Source: an uncultured Actinoplanes sp.
GTDB lineage: Bacteria > Actinomycetota > Actinomycetes > Mycobacteriales > Micromonosporaceae
Assembly (NCBI GenBank): GCA_934667465.1
Contig: CAKUMG010000071.1
Location: 1-12,936 of the forward strand
DNA: 12,936 nucleotides
Direction of reading: 5' to 3'
The notes beneath the pieces were generated by a model that was given only the letters and a program-made list of their open reading frames with translations, ran no database searches and was not told the origin of the DNA. The translations under genes were made by a program, and so were the position numbers. This document shows, piece after piece, positions 1 through 6,847 of the stretch (position 1 is the stretch's first letter; each line of letters begins with the position of its first letter).

Positions 1-830
1 TGATGCCGGCCGGCACGACCGAGTGGGGCACCCGCACCGAGACCAAGAACGTGAACTCGCTGCGCTCGGTCGAGCGCGCGGTCCGCTCCGAGATCATCCG
101 CCAGGCCGGCGTGCTCGACGGCGGCGGCTCGATCCACCAGGAGACCCGCCACTTCCAGGAGGACACGGGCGACACCCGCCCGGGCCGCTCCAAGGAGACC
201 GCGACCGACTACCGCTACTTCCCCGAGCCCGACCTCGTGCCTATCGAGCCGGACCCGGCGTGGGTCGAGGAGCTCAAGGCCGCGCTGCCCGAGAAGCCCA
301 GCGTCAAGCGGGCCCGGCTGCGCGAGGAGTGGGGCATCAGCGTGCCCGACATGCAGTCGGTGGCCAACGCCGGCGCGGTCGAGCTGATCGAGGAGACCAT
401 CGCCGCGGGCGCAAGCCCGGCCGGCGCGCGCAAGTGGTGGATGGGCGAGCTCGCCCGGCGCGCCAACGAGACCGGCGTCGAGCTGTCCTCGATCGGGGCC
501 ACCCCGGCGCAGGTCGCCCAGCTCCAGGCCCTGGTCGACGAGGGCAAGATCAACGACAAGCTGGCGCGCCAGGTGCTCGAGGGCGTCGTCGCCGGTGAGG
601 GTGACCCGGCCGAGGTCATGAGCGCCCGCGGGCTCGAGGTCGTCTCGGACACCGGCGCGCTGCAGGCGGCCGTCGACGAGGCGATCGCCGCCAACCCGGA
701 CATCGCCGCCAAGATCCGCGACGGCAAGGTGGCCGCCGCGGGTGCCCTGGTCGGCGCGGTCATGAAGACCACCCGCGGTCAGGCCGACGCCAAGACGGTT
801 CGCGAGCTGATCCTGGCCCGCCTGAGCTGA
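1..830 (+). CDS. gatB: Aspartyl/glutamyl-tRNA amidotransferase subunit B, 3' part
   Basis: This is the C-terminal 275 residues or so of GatB; the gene enters from the left edge, so the ATG at position 3 is an internal methionine and not the start. GatB is the kinase/amidotransferase subunit of GatCAB, which converts Glu-tRNA(Gln) and Asp-tRNA(Asn) to the amidated forms in bacteria lacking the cognate synthetase. Visible family marks are the TETKNVNS segment (visible residues 12-19), HQETRHF and the [10 protein letters not shown] block (about residues 68-77). From about residue 125 to the end is the helical YqeY-like tail domain that contacts tRNA. The gene ends at TGA 828-830 and is followed at once by a strong hairpin. 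gatC and gatA usually lie upstream but are outside the window. Identification is secure. Confidence 0.97.
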   Translation, partial: MPAGTTEWGTRTETKNVNSLRSVERAVRSEIIRQAGVLDGGGSIHQETRHFQEDTGDTRPGRSKETATDYRYFPEPDLVPIEPDPAWVEELKAALPEKPSVKRARLREEWGISVPDMQSVANAGAVELIEETIAAGASPAGARKWWMGELARRANETGVELSSIGATPAQVAQLQALVDEGKINDKLARQVLEGVVAGEGDPAEVMSARGLEVVSDTGALQAAVDEAIAANPDIAAKIRDGKVAAAGALVGAVMKTTRGQADAKTVRELILARLS

Positions 831-847
831 CCCGCGACTGTCCGTCC

Positions 848-880
848 CCGGCCGGCCCCGCAACGTCGGGTGCCGGCCGG
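848..880 (+). terminator. Hairpin terminator after gatB
   Basis: CCGGCCGGC (848-856) pairs perfectly with GCCGGCCGG (872-880). The stem continues inward as CCCG (857-860) with CGGG (867-870) after a single bulged T at 871, closing a six-base loop (861-866). It starts 17 bases after the gatB stop. There is no clear T run, as is common for actinobacterial terminators, so termination efficiency is inferred. Confidence 0.75.
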
Positions 881-900
881 TGTCGTTCCGACCCGGGCCT

Positions 901-950
901 GGCCGGCGGTTGCGGCGGGCGGTGCCTTCATGTGGCCGGCTGCGGCGGGC
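901..950. repeat. Imperfect direct repeat in the gatB-SMR gap
   Basis: GGCCGGCGGTTGCGGCGGGC (901-920) recurs as GGCCGGCTGCGGCGGGC (934-950), differing by a three-base deletion. It sits in the non-coding gap (831-1001) between the gatB 3' end and the 3' end of the minus-strand SMR gene. No function is evident, and simple GC-rich composition could explain it. The rest of this gap holds nothing else I can support. Confidence 0.4.
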
Positions 951-1001
951 ATGGCGTAGGTGTGGTCTGTGGGGCCTGGCGGGGTGGCTCGGGGGTGGTC
1001 A

Positions 1002-1328
1002 TCAGTGGGAGGCCGCGCCGCCGACGTTGAGGGTGACGACGCCCGCGACGATGAGGCTGACGCCAGTGATCTTGACCCAGGTGAGGGGCTCGCCGAGGAA
1101 GATGGCGCCGATGGCCACGATCGCGGCGGTGCCCAGGCCGGACCACAGCGCGTAGGCGACGCCGACCGGGACGTCCCTGACCGCCTGGGAGAGCGCCACG
1201 AACGAGACGGCGTAGCCGGTCAGGCAGGCGACCGTGGGCCACAGGCGGCTGAAGCCGTCGGTCGTCTTGAGCATGCTGGTGGCGAACACCTCGGCGGCGA
1301 TCGCGCCGAGCAGGAAGACGTACGGCAT
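1002..1328 (-). CDS. Small multidrug resistance (SMR) family exporter, EmrE/Qac type
   Basis: A 108-residue, very hydrophobic protein with four predicted membrane helices (about residues 3-21, 31-50, 56-76 and 85-104), the standard SMR length. SMR proteins work as antiparallel dimers in the cytoplasmic membrane and exchange protons for lipophilic cations such as quaternary ammonium compounds. The essential acidic residue in helix 1 is present as Glu13 in AAEVFATSMLK. The GFSRLWP loop, Ala-Tyr-Ala-Leu-Trp62-Ser-Gly64 and the GxxxG-like helix 4 also match EmrE and mycobacterial Mmr. The helix 1 pattern is of EmrE/Qac type, not the guanidinium exporter (Gdx/SugE) type. The ATG at 1328 has the strong Shine-Dalgarno GAGAGGA four bases upstream, but that sequence lies wholly within an inverted repeat. 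The gene follows the metallophosphoesterase on the same strand with a 58-base gap. The substrate is not known. Confidence 0.93.
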   Translation of the reverse strand: MPYVFLLGAIAAEVFATSMLKTTDGFSRLWPTVACLTGYAVSFVALSQAVRDVPVGVAYALWSGLGTAAIVAIGAIFLGEPLTWVKITGVSLIVAGVVTLNVGGAASH

Positions 1329-1332
1329 GGGG

Positions 1333-1384
1333 TCCTCTCTTCTTGTACGGAAGTACAGGAGTACGGAAGTACGAGAAGAGAGGA
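1333..1384 (-). promoter_or_regulatory. SD-sequestering inverted repeat in the SMR leader
   Basis: TCCTCTCTTCT (1333-1343) and AGAAGAGAGGA (1374-1384) are perfect 11-base complements enclosing 30 bases. In the minus-strand transcript the 3' arm reads AGAAGAGAGGA followed by CCCC and the SMR ATG, so the whole Shine-Dalgarno sequence is paired in the stem. The repeat also begins three bases after the metallophosphoesterase stop codon, so it could act as an end-of-gene hairpin for that gene. Seen directly: the repeat and its position. Inferred: that it blocks translation until opened. Confidence 0.7.
1345..1372. promoter_or_regulatory. Four GTAC sites at exact 8-bp spacing; candidate operator
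   Basis: GTAC starts at 1345, 1353, 1361 and 1369, so the spacing is always 8 bases. The arrangement is two identical 12-mers, GTACGGAAGTAC (1345-1356 and 1361-1372), separated by AGGA. Each 12-mer is a GTAC-N4-GTAC inverted repeat. Two identical near-palindromes with centres 16 bases apart just upstream of a drug exporter look like a double operator for a dimeric repressor of TetR or MarR kind. No regulator gene is adjacent, so the partner is unknown. Confidence 0.55.
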
Positions 1385-1386
1385 TC

Positions 1387-3024
1387 TCAGCGGCTCGGTT
1401 GCGGCAGCGTGACGCCTGTGGAGACCGACGGAGCGGTTGTCGGCTCGGGGCCGATGCCGACGACCTTGCGCTGCACCTCGACGTTCGACTCGCCGGTGCC
1501 GCCGAGCTGGATGTCGTCGTAGGCCTTCAGCGCCTGGTTCTCGTCGAAGTAGAGCACCGACAGCTGCAGCGGGGTCGGCTCCTCGCCCTCGAGCCCGCGC
1601 AGGCCGGCGGCCCCCGTCGAGCCCTGCACCATCAGCATGGTCTCCTCGGCGGCCCCGTTGAGCCCGCTCGGGGAGGGCTGCGCCGCGGCGGGCGGCGAGG
1701 CGGCCGGGGCCGGCGAGCCGGACGCGGGGGCCGAAGGTGCGCCGGACGGTACGGCCGGTTCCCAGGCCGGTAGCGTGCTGACGGCACGCTGGTGGCGGTG
1801 GCCGGAGAGCACCAGCGGCACCGTCCCGGCCAGCGGCGGGGCCATCGCCGGATCGTGGACCAGCGCGACACCGACCCTGGTGGGGGACGTGCGGACGGTG
1901 GCGGCGAGCCGGTCGCCCGCGGTGAGCAGCGGGCTGAGCCCCAGGTCGCCGGCCTCCTGCCCGACCGGGGTCTCGCTCTTGTCCGGCGTGAACTCGGGGT
2001 CGCCGATGCCCGCGATGGTCAGCCCGTTGATGGTGACCACGGTGTTGTCGAGCACCTTGGCGTTCGGCTGCCGGGCCACCGCCGCCTGGATGGCCGTCGA
2101 GTCGTGGTTGCCGCGCACGTACACGTACGGGACCTGGATCTGCGAGATGTTGTTCACGTACGTCGTCTCGGCGCTGCTGCCCCAGTCGACGATGTCCCCG
2201 GTGTCGATGACGGCGTCGATGTCCCACTGCTTGACGACCGTGTTGATGACACCCCAGGCCGACGGGTTCAGATGCAGGTCGGAGACGTGCAGGATGCGGG
2301 TGGTGTTGCCGGCCGGCTGTACGGGCAGCGTGGACACGGTGGTGTAGATGCGGCTCACGTTGCCGACGAGCTCGGCGAGCTGGTCGGCGTACCGGCCGTA
2401 GTTGTCCGCGATGCGGCGGGCGTCACCGACCACCGCGGGCGCGTTGACCAGCAGGCCCTCGTACCGGGGCTCGCTGATCGAGTTGGCGCGGATGGTGCCC
2501 GCGGCCAGGCCGAGGCTGCCGCCGGTCACGACCAGGGCCAGCACGCCCGCGGCCGCCACCCGCCGGATGTTGCGGAAGATCAGGGCGGAGAGGATCAACG
2601 TGCACAGGATCGCGGCGCCCAGGGCGCGCAGGCCGAGCTTCAGGACACCCTGGGTGACGTCGTCGACGGCGGACTGGCCGATCGCGCCGATCGCGGTCGG
2701 GTCGCCGACGAGCGCCTCGGTGCGCTCCTGATCGAGCGAGCCCAGGTTCATCTTCAGGTGGATGGGGCCGTCGTGGCTGTCGAGATGCAGCGACCCCAGC
2801 GGCGGGATGTTGATCTCGGTGCCGCCCTCGATCGAGGGCGTGACGGACAGGTCAGCGCGGAACGGGCCGACCGCGATCTCCGAGTGGGCCAGCAGCATGG
2901 TGCCGACGACGACGCCGGTCAGGCTGACGAGCAGCACGGCTGCCCACACACGGACACGGCGGGTCCAGGTGTGCTGCCACACCCGTCCCGCCGCGGCTAC
3001 GGCTCCGGCAAATTTCTTATTCAT
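1387..3024 (-). CDS. Membrane-anchored metallophosphoesterase
   Basis: A calcineurin-like phosphoesterase of 545 residues from the chosen ATG at 3024. A TTG at 3030 would add two residues but lies only three bases from the GGGAG Shine-Dalgarno, whereas the ATG sits nine bases from it. Residue numbers below count from the TTG. The dinuclear metal-site motifs appear in order: DLH (251-253), GDIVD (278-282), GNHD (307-310), the His of VHDP (392) and GHRH (410-413). The first 240 residues are not catalytic: they carry a membrane segment at about 28-48, an outer stretch, and two hydrophobic helices at about 134-151 and 158-178. Between GHRH and the last strands is a Pro/Ala/Ser-rich linker (about 426-456). 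The membrane pattern suggests action at or outside the membrane on phosphoesters; the substrate is unknown. It lies between the sugar dehydrogenase lipoprotein and the SMR gene, all on the same strand. Confidence 0.9.
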   Translation of the reverse strand: MNKKFAGAVAAAGRVWQHTWTRRVRVWAAVLLVSLTGVVVGTMLLAHSEIAVGPFRADLSVTPSIEGGTEINIPPLGSLHLDSHDGPIHLKMNLGSLDQERTEALVGDPTAIGAIGQSAVDDVTQGVLKLGLRALGAAILCTLILSALIFRNIRRVAAAGVLALVVTGGSLGLAAGTIRANSISEPRYEGLLVNAPAVVGDARRIADNYGRYADQLAELVGNVSRIYTTVSTLPVQPAGNTTRILHVSDLHLNPSAWGVINTVVKQWDIDAVIDTGDIVDWGSSAETTYVNNISQIQVPYVYVRGNHDSTAIQAAVARQPNAKVLDNTVVTINGLTIAGIGDPEFTPDKSETPVGQEAGDLGLSPLLTAGDRLAATVRTSPTRVGVALVHDPAMAPPLAGTVPLVLSGHRHQRAVSTLPAWEPAVPSGAPSAPASGSPAPAASPPAAAQPSPSGLNGAAEETMLMVQGSTGAAGLRGLEGEEPTPLQLSVLYFDENQALKAYDDIQLGGTGESNVEVQRKVVGIGPEPTTAPSVSTGVTLPQPSR

Positions 3025-3054
3025 GGTCAACCGCTCCCGTGCCCCCGCTGATCA

Positions 3055-3072
3055 ACCCCCAAACGATGGGGT
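3055..3072 (-). terminator. Weak hairpin after the sugar dehydrogenase gene
   Basis: ACCCC (3055-3059) pairs with GGGGT (3068-3072) around an eight-base loop, just past the TAG of the minus-strand lipoprotein gene and about 30 bases before the metallophosphoesterase ATG. Five pairs is marginal. It may weaken read-through or be chance, so the two genes could still share a transcript. Confidence 0.25.
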
Positions 3073-3075
3073 CTC

Positions 3076-4233
3076 CTAGCTGCGGCCCGCTCCGCCATCG
3101 GAGAAGACCAGCCGGATGATGCGGTCGTCGGTGGGGTCCGGGTCGCCGCCGTTCTCCTTGTTCGACGTGGTGACCCAGAGCGAGCCGTCGGGGGCGGCGA
3201 CGAGCGCGCGCAGCCGGCCGAACTCGCCCGCCAGCAGCTCCTGCGGCCGGCCGATCACCGTGCCCGTGCCGGTCACCTGGAGCGTCCACAGCCGCTGGCC
3301 GCCCAGGCACGCGGTGGCGATCATGCTTTCCAGCACCGCCACGCCGGAGCAGTAGGACTCGCCGATCGGCCAGGTGGCCAGGGGGTTGGTGAACTTGCTC
3401 TGGGTGCCCTCACCCTCCACGGCGGCCCAGCCGTAGTTCTTGCCCTTCTGGATCACGTTGAGCTCGCCGGACGTCGGCTGGTCGGACTCGCTCGCGTACA
3501 TCCGCTTGCCGTTGTCCCAGGCGATGCCCTGCACGTTGCGGTGCCCGGACGACCAGACCGGCGAGTCCTTCACCGGGTTGCCGGGTGCGGGCTTGCCGTC
3601 CGCGGTGATCCGCAGGATCTTGCCGCCCAGGCTCTTGGGGTTCTGTGCCTGGGTGCCCTCGGTGGCGTCGCCCGTGGTGACGTAGAGGAAGCCGTCGGGA
3701 CCGAACGCGAGCTGGCCGCCGTTGTCGTTGCGGGAGCGCGGGATGCCGGTCAGGATCGGCTCGGGCTCGCCCTTGAGCTGGAGCTTGGCGACTCTGTTGT
3801 CCTTAGCTGTCGTGTAGTAGACGAAGACCGTCTTGTCCTGGTCGTACTTCGGTGACACCGCGATGCCCAGCAGCCCGCCGTCGCCCTCGGCGGTGAACTG
3901 CGACAGCCGCTGCACCTCGGTGACCGTGAGGCCGTCGGCGTCGGTCTGCGGGCCGACGCTGAGGATGCGGCCGGTGTCCCGCTCGGTGACCAGGGCGGCG
4001 CCGTCGGGCAGGAACGCCAGGCCCCAGGGCACCTCGAGCCCGTCGGCCAGGACGGTGACCGCCACCTCGCGCTCGTCCGTGTCGCTGCCCTGCGGGGCGG
4101 ACACCGACGGGGCGGGCAGGTTGGGCGGCGCACCGGCGACGTCCGGATCCGGCGGGCCGAAGCTGCACCCGGCGGTCAGCGCGAGCACGGCGGCGAGCGT
4201 CCCGGCGCCCGCGCGGGCGCGGCGACTGCGCAT
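3076..4233 (-). CDS. PQQ-dependent sugar (glucose/sorbosone) dehydrogenase-like lipoprotein
   Basis: A 385-residue protein of the soluble PQQ glucose / aldose sugar dehydrogenase family, a six-bladed beta-propeller that oxidises sugars with pyrroloquinoline quinone. The start at ATG 4233 gives a classic lipoprotein signal: MRSRRAR, a hydrophobic stretch, and LTAGC with the lipidated Cys at 23. GGAGG lies about ten bases upstream. A Pro/Ser/Ala linker (about 27-50) follows, then the propeller. Family marks are VPWGLAFLPDG (68-78), GDGGLLGIAVSP (118-128), NGGQLAFGPDG.LYVTTGD (171-189), SGHRNVQGIAWD (229-240) and NYGWA near 266-270. In the third mark, the position that in the family normally holds the catalytic His (HNGGR) is Asp170, and the following Arg is Gln174. 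The family call is firm, but sugar oxidation by this member is uncertain. It is probably anchored outside the membrane, and is divergent from the hydroxyacid dehydrogenase (93-base gap). Confidence 0.88.
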   Translation of the reverse strand: MRSRRARAGAGTLAAVLALTAGCSFGPPDPDVAGAPPNLPAPSVSAPQGSDTDEREVAVTVLADGLEVPWGLAFLPDGAALVTERDTGRILSVGPQTDADGLTVTEVQRLSQFTAEGDGGLLGIAVSPKYDQDKTVFVYYTTAKDNRVAKLQLKGEPEPILTGIPRSRNDNGGQLAFGPDGFLYVTTGDATEGTQAQNPKSLGGKILRITADGKPAPGNPVKDSPVWSSGHRNVQGIAWDNGKRMYASESDQPTSGELNVIQKGKNYGWAAVEGEGTQSKFTNPLATWPIGESYCSGVAVLESMIATACLGGQRLWTLQVTGTGTVIGRPQELLAGEFGRLRALVAAPDGSLWVTTSNKENGGDPDPTDDRIIRLVFSDGGAGRS

Positions 4234-4326
4234 GATCAGGAGACCTCCTCGTTCACCAGACCAGGGTAGCCGCGGCCGCTGGGACGTCCGGCACACCTGG
4301 GGGTACGCCGGGGGGCCCGGACTACG

Positions 4327-5262
4327 GTGAGAGCCGTGAAGGTCTGGATCGCGCATGAGCAGGGCCGCGGGCTCCTCGGTGAGCTGCCCGCCGGCGTCAC
4401 GGTCGAGGTGTGCGAGGACGCGGTGACGTGGCCCTCCGACCCGGCCACGGTCGACCTCTGGGTGCCGCCGTTCCTGTCGGCCGCCCGCGACGCGGACCGG
4501 ATCTCCGCGCTCTCCGGGCTCGCAGCCGTGCAGTTGCTGTCCGCGGGCGCCGACGCGTGGGCCGGTCTGCTGCCGTCCGGCGTCCGGCTCTGCGACGCCC
4601 GCGGCGTGCACGACCGGCCCGTGGCCGAGTGGGTGGTCGGTGCCGCCGTGTCGATGTTCCGGCAGTTCCCCGCCTTCGCGCGCGCCCAGGGGCGCGAGGA
4701 GTGGGCCTCCGAGGGGCTCCTGCCGACCGGGGAGCTCACCGGCAAGCGGGTTCTCGTCGTCGGTGCCGGCTCGATCGGCCGGGCCGTCGAGGAGCACCTC
4801 GTGCCGTTCGGCGTCACGATCACCCGCGTCGCCCGCATGGCCCGCCCAGGCGAGGGCGTCCACGGCGTCGCCGACCTGCCCGGGCTGCTGCCCGACGCCG
4901 AGGTCGTCGTGCTGCTCGTGCCGCTGACCGAGCAGACCCGGGGCCTCGTCGACGCGGCGTTCCTGGCGGCGCTCCCCGACGGCGCGCTGCTGATCAACGC
5001 CGCCCGCGGCCCGGTGGCGGACACCGCCGCGCTGGTCACCGAGCTCTCCTCGGGGCGCATCTCGGCCGCGCTCGACGTCACCGACCCGGAGCCGCTGCCG
5101 CCCGGCCACCCGCTCTGGCAGCTGCCCAACGTCTTCATCACCCCGCACATCGGCGGGTCCGTCACCGGCCTGCTGCCCCGGGCCTATGCCCTGGTGGGCG
5201 ACCAGATCCGCCGGCTCGCGGCCGGTGAGCCGCTGATCAACCAGGTGACCGACGGTTACTGA
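4327..5262 (+). CDS. D-isomer-specific 2-hydroxyacid dehydrogenase
   Basis: A 311-residue NAD(P)-dependent oxidoreductase that interconverts a 2-ketoacid and a D-2-hydroxyacid in the cytoplasm. The Rossmann motif VVGAGSIGR is at 144-152 (Gly146, 148, 151). The three catalytic residues are in place: Arg227 in NAARGP, Glu255 in DPEPLP, and His274 in TPHIGG. A family-typical segment around 95-110 (HDRPVAEWVVGA) precedes the cofactor domain. The GTG at 4327 is used here; a second GTG at 4336 (protein starting MKVWIAHEQG) is equally possible and has GGTGAG four bases upstream. The substrate cannot be read from sequence; relatives act on glyoxylate, hydroxypyruvate or phosphoglycerate. At 311 residues without an ACT domain it is not a full-length SerA. 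The 3' end meets the PH-domain gene tail-to-tail with nine bases between. Confidence 0.92.
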   Translation: MRAVKVWIAHEQGRGLLGELPAGVTVEVCEDAVTWPSDPATVDLWVPPFLSAARDADRISALSGLAAVQLLSAGADAWAGLLPSGVRLCDARGVHDRPVAEWVVGAAVSMFRQFPAFARAQGREEWASEGLLPTGELTGKRVLVVGAGSIGRAVEEHLVPFGVTITRVARMARPGEGVHGVADLPGLLPDAEVVVLLVPLTEQTRGLVDAAFLAALPDGALLINAARGPVADTAALVTELSSGRISAALDVTDPEPLPPGHPLWQLPNVFITPHIGGSVTGLLPRAYALVGDQIRRLAAGEPLINQVTDGY

Positions 5263-5274
5263 CCGCGCCGGTCA
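5260..5274. terminator. Bidirectional palindrome holding both convergent stop codons
   Basis: TGACCG (5260-5265) and CGGTCA (5269-5274) are perfect complements around CGC. The first three bases are the plus-strand TGA of the hydroxyacid dehydrogenase and the last three are the minus-strand TGA of the PH-domain gene. A six-pair stem with a three-base loop could serve as a minimal two-way terminator, but it is short and has no T run. Confidence 0.4.
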
Positions 5275-5670
5275 CTGCTCGTCGGCGACCGGCTCGGCCT
5301 CGTCCTTCGCGACCTGCTGACCGCCGGCCGCCAGGACCTCGGGAAGGTTATCGGTGGTGACGCCGGTCAGCGCCAGCACGTGCCCGTCGTTGAGCAGCGC
5401 GGAGATCCGGCCGTTGGCGTCCGGTGCCAGCTCGATGACGCGCGTCCACTGCACCTCGGTCGAGCCGAACAGGGCGTGGACCTTGATCCCGTGGGGGTGG
5501 ACGTCGGTGCCGGACCGCCAGGCCCACACGATCACGGCGAGCGGGATCAGCAGCAGCGGCGCGAGCTTCCAGCTGGCGCCGGCGAACGGGACCGCGCTCA
5601 CGAACGCGATGACCGCGGCGATGACGAGCGCGCCGGATCGGCGGACGCGCAGAACGGGTTTGCTGCTCAC
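5272..5670 (-). CDS. Small membrane protein with bacterial PH domain
   Basis: A 132-residue protein starting at GTG 5670, chosen because GGGAG lies nine bases upstream and the product starts MSSKPVLRVRR just before the first membrane segment. The open frame runs further upstream, but that part has no such signal. Two hydrophobic helices (about 12-30 and 36-51) form a hairpin. A basic/Trp boundary (AWRSGTDVHPHGIKV, 50-64) follows, then the small beta-rich fold (about 55-115) resembling the actinobacterial bacterial-PH domain, with the Trp-Thr-Arg-Val-Ile-Glu pattern (75-80) typical of it. The tail (about 122-132) is acidic. Such proteins are widespread in actinobacteria and their role is unknown. 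It is divergent from the propeller gene. Confidence 0.75.
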   Translation of the reverse strand: MSSKPVLRVRRSGALVIAAVIAFVSAVPFAGASWKLAPLLLIPLAVIVWAWRSGTDVHPHGIKVHALFGSTEVQWTRVIELAPDANGRISALLNDGHVLALTGVTTDNLPEVLAAGGQQVAKDEAEPVADEQ

Positions 5671-5749
5671 GTTCCCATTCTCCCACCCGATCGGGGGCTT
5701 CCGGCGCGCGGACCCCGGCGCACGGGTCGATTCTGTCGTACCCCGGGTG

Positions 5750-5761
5750 GATACTCCGCGC
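5750..5761 (+). promoter_or_regulatory. Possible -10 box for a leaderless propeller transcript
   Basis: GATACT (5750-5755) matches four of six bases of the -10 consensus and ends six bases before the ATG at 5762, where a transcript would be expected to begin. No Shine-Dalgarno precedes that ATG. Both facts fit a leaderless mRNA, common in actinobacteria. No good -35 is visible, so this is a weak call. Confidence 0.35.
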
Positions 5762-6847
5762 ATGACTGTGTTATTAGCCATCGGCACCCAGAAAGGCCTG
5801 TTCCTGGCGTCCAGCGACGATGACCGGCGCAGCTGGACGGTCAGCCCGGCGCACCACCCGGGCCATGCGATCTACTCGGTCGCCTTCGACACCCGCGGGT
5901 CCGCCGCGCGGGTCCTCGCCGGCGTGGACAGCTCCCACTTCGGCCCGAGCGTCCTGGTCAGCGACGACCTGGGCAAGTCCTGGCAGGAGCCGGAGTCGGC
6001 ACCGCTCGCCTTCCCCGCCGGCGCGGGGGCGGCGGTGCAGCGGGTCTGGCAGATCGTTCCGGCCGGGCCCGGGCAGCCCGGCGTCGTCTATGCCGGCACC
6101 CAGCCGTCCGCGCTGTGGCGCTCCACCGACGGCGGCCACACCTACGAGCTGGTCACGGGGCTGTGGGACCACCCGCACCGGCCGGAGTGGGGCGAGGGCT
6201 TCGGCGGCCAGGCCATCCACACGATCCTGCCGCACCCCGACGACCCGGCGCGCATGCTGGTCGCGATGTCCACCGGTGGCGTCTATCGCACCACCGACGG
6301 CGGCGAGTCGTGGGCTCCCGCCAACCGGGGCATCAAGGCCTACTTCCTGCCGGACCCGTGGCCGGAGTTCGGCCAGTGCGTGCACAAGGTCGCCCGCGAC
6401 GGCGCCGACCCCGACCGCTACTACGCGCAGAACCACCACGGCGTCTACCGCACCACCGACGGCGGCGACAACTGGGAGTCCATCGCCGGCACGCTCCCTG
6501 CCGACTTCGGCTTCCCGATCGTGGCGCACCCCTCCCGCGGCGGCACCGTGTGGAACTTCCCGCTGGTCAGCGACGGGCAGCGGCAGCCGGTCGACCTCAA
6601 GTGCCGGGTCTACCGCTCGACCGACTCCGGCGACCACTGGCAGGCGCAGCAGGACGGGCTGCCGGGCGACCCCTACTACCCGGTGGTGCTCCGCGACGCC
6701 ATGTGCACCGACGACGGCTCCCCGGCGGGCGTCTACTTCGGCAGCCGCTCCGGCGACGTGTTCGCCAGCGCCGACGAGGGCGAGACGTGGTCCACGGTGG
6801 CCGCCCACCTGCCCGACGTCCTCTGCGTCCGGGCGGTGCAGGTCTGA
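5762..6847 (+). CDS. Asp-box (BNR repeat) beta-propeller protein
   Basis: A 361-residue protein with six copies of the Asp-box pattern Ser/Thr-x-Asp-x-Gly-x-(S/T)-(W/Y): SDDLGKSW, STDGGHTY, TTDGGESW, TTDGGDNW, STDSGDHW and SADEGETW, spread from about residue 70 to 345. Asp boxes mark blades of sialidase- and Vps10-like propellers. No sialidase Arg triad or FRIP motif is visible, so I do not call it a sialidase. There is no signal peptide; the protein begins MTVLLAIGTQKGLFLASS, with the first blade immediately, so it is probably cytoplasmic. The frame is open upstream, but ATG 5762 starts exactly where similarity to the fold would begin. Its TGA overlaps the ATG of the MoaD-like gene (TGATG), indicating translational coupling and a shared role. 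The function is unknown. Confidence 0.85.
   Translation: MTVLLAIGTQKGLFLASSDDDRRSWTVSPAHHPGHAIYSVAFDTRGSAARVLAGVDSSHFGPSVLVSDDLGKSWQEPESAPLAFPAGAGAAVQRVWQIVPAGPGQPGVVYAGTQPSALWRSTDGGHTYELVTGLWDHPHRPEWGEGFGGQAIHTILPHPDDPARMLVAMSTGGVYRTTDGGESWAPANRGIKAYFLPDPWPEFGQCVHKVARDGADPDRYYAQNHHGVYRTTDGGDNWESIAGTLPADFGFPIVAHPSRGGTVWNFPLVSDGQRQPVDLKCRVYRSTDSGDHWQAQQDGLPGDPYYPVVLRDAMCTDDGSPAGVYFGSRSGDVFASADEGETWSTVAAHLPDVLCVRAVQV

Noticed and set aside
1333..1384. Guanidine (ykkC-type) riboswitch before the SMR gene
   Set aside because: The leader is about 55 bases with a simple stem and GTAC repeats; it has none of the larger conserved guanidine-riboswitch structure, and the protein is of EmrE/Qac type, not Gdx.
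4234..5148. Long N-terminal extension of the sugar dehydrogenase frame
   Set aside because: The extension lies antisense to the hydroxyacid dehydrogenase, has low-complexity composition, and would place the clear lipoprotein signal in the middle of the protein.
5354..5761. N-terminal extension of the propeller frame
   Set aside because: It overlaps the PH-domain gene on the other strand and adds no recognisable domain; ATG 5762 begins the first propeller strand.
5671..5787. Longer PH-domain protein starting upstream of GTG 5670
   Set aside because: The added segment would overlap the propeller gene's start and lacks a well-placed ribosome binding site, whereas GTG 5670 has GGGAG nine bases upstream.
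5762..6847. Exo-alpha-sialidase
   Set aside because: Asp boxes alone define the fold; no FRIP motif, Arg triad or nucleophilic Tyr/Glu pair could be located, and there is no signal peptide.
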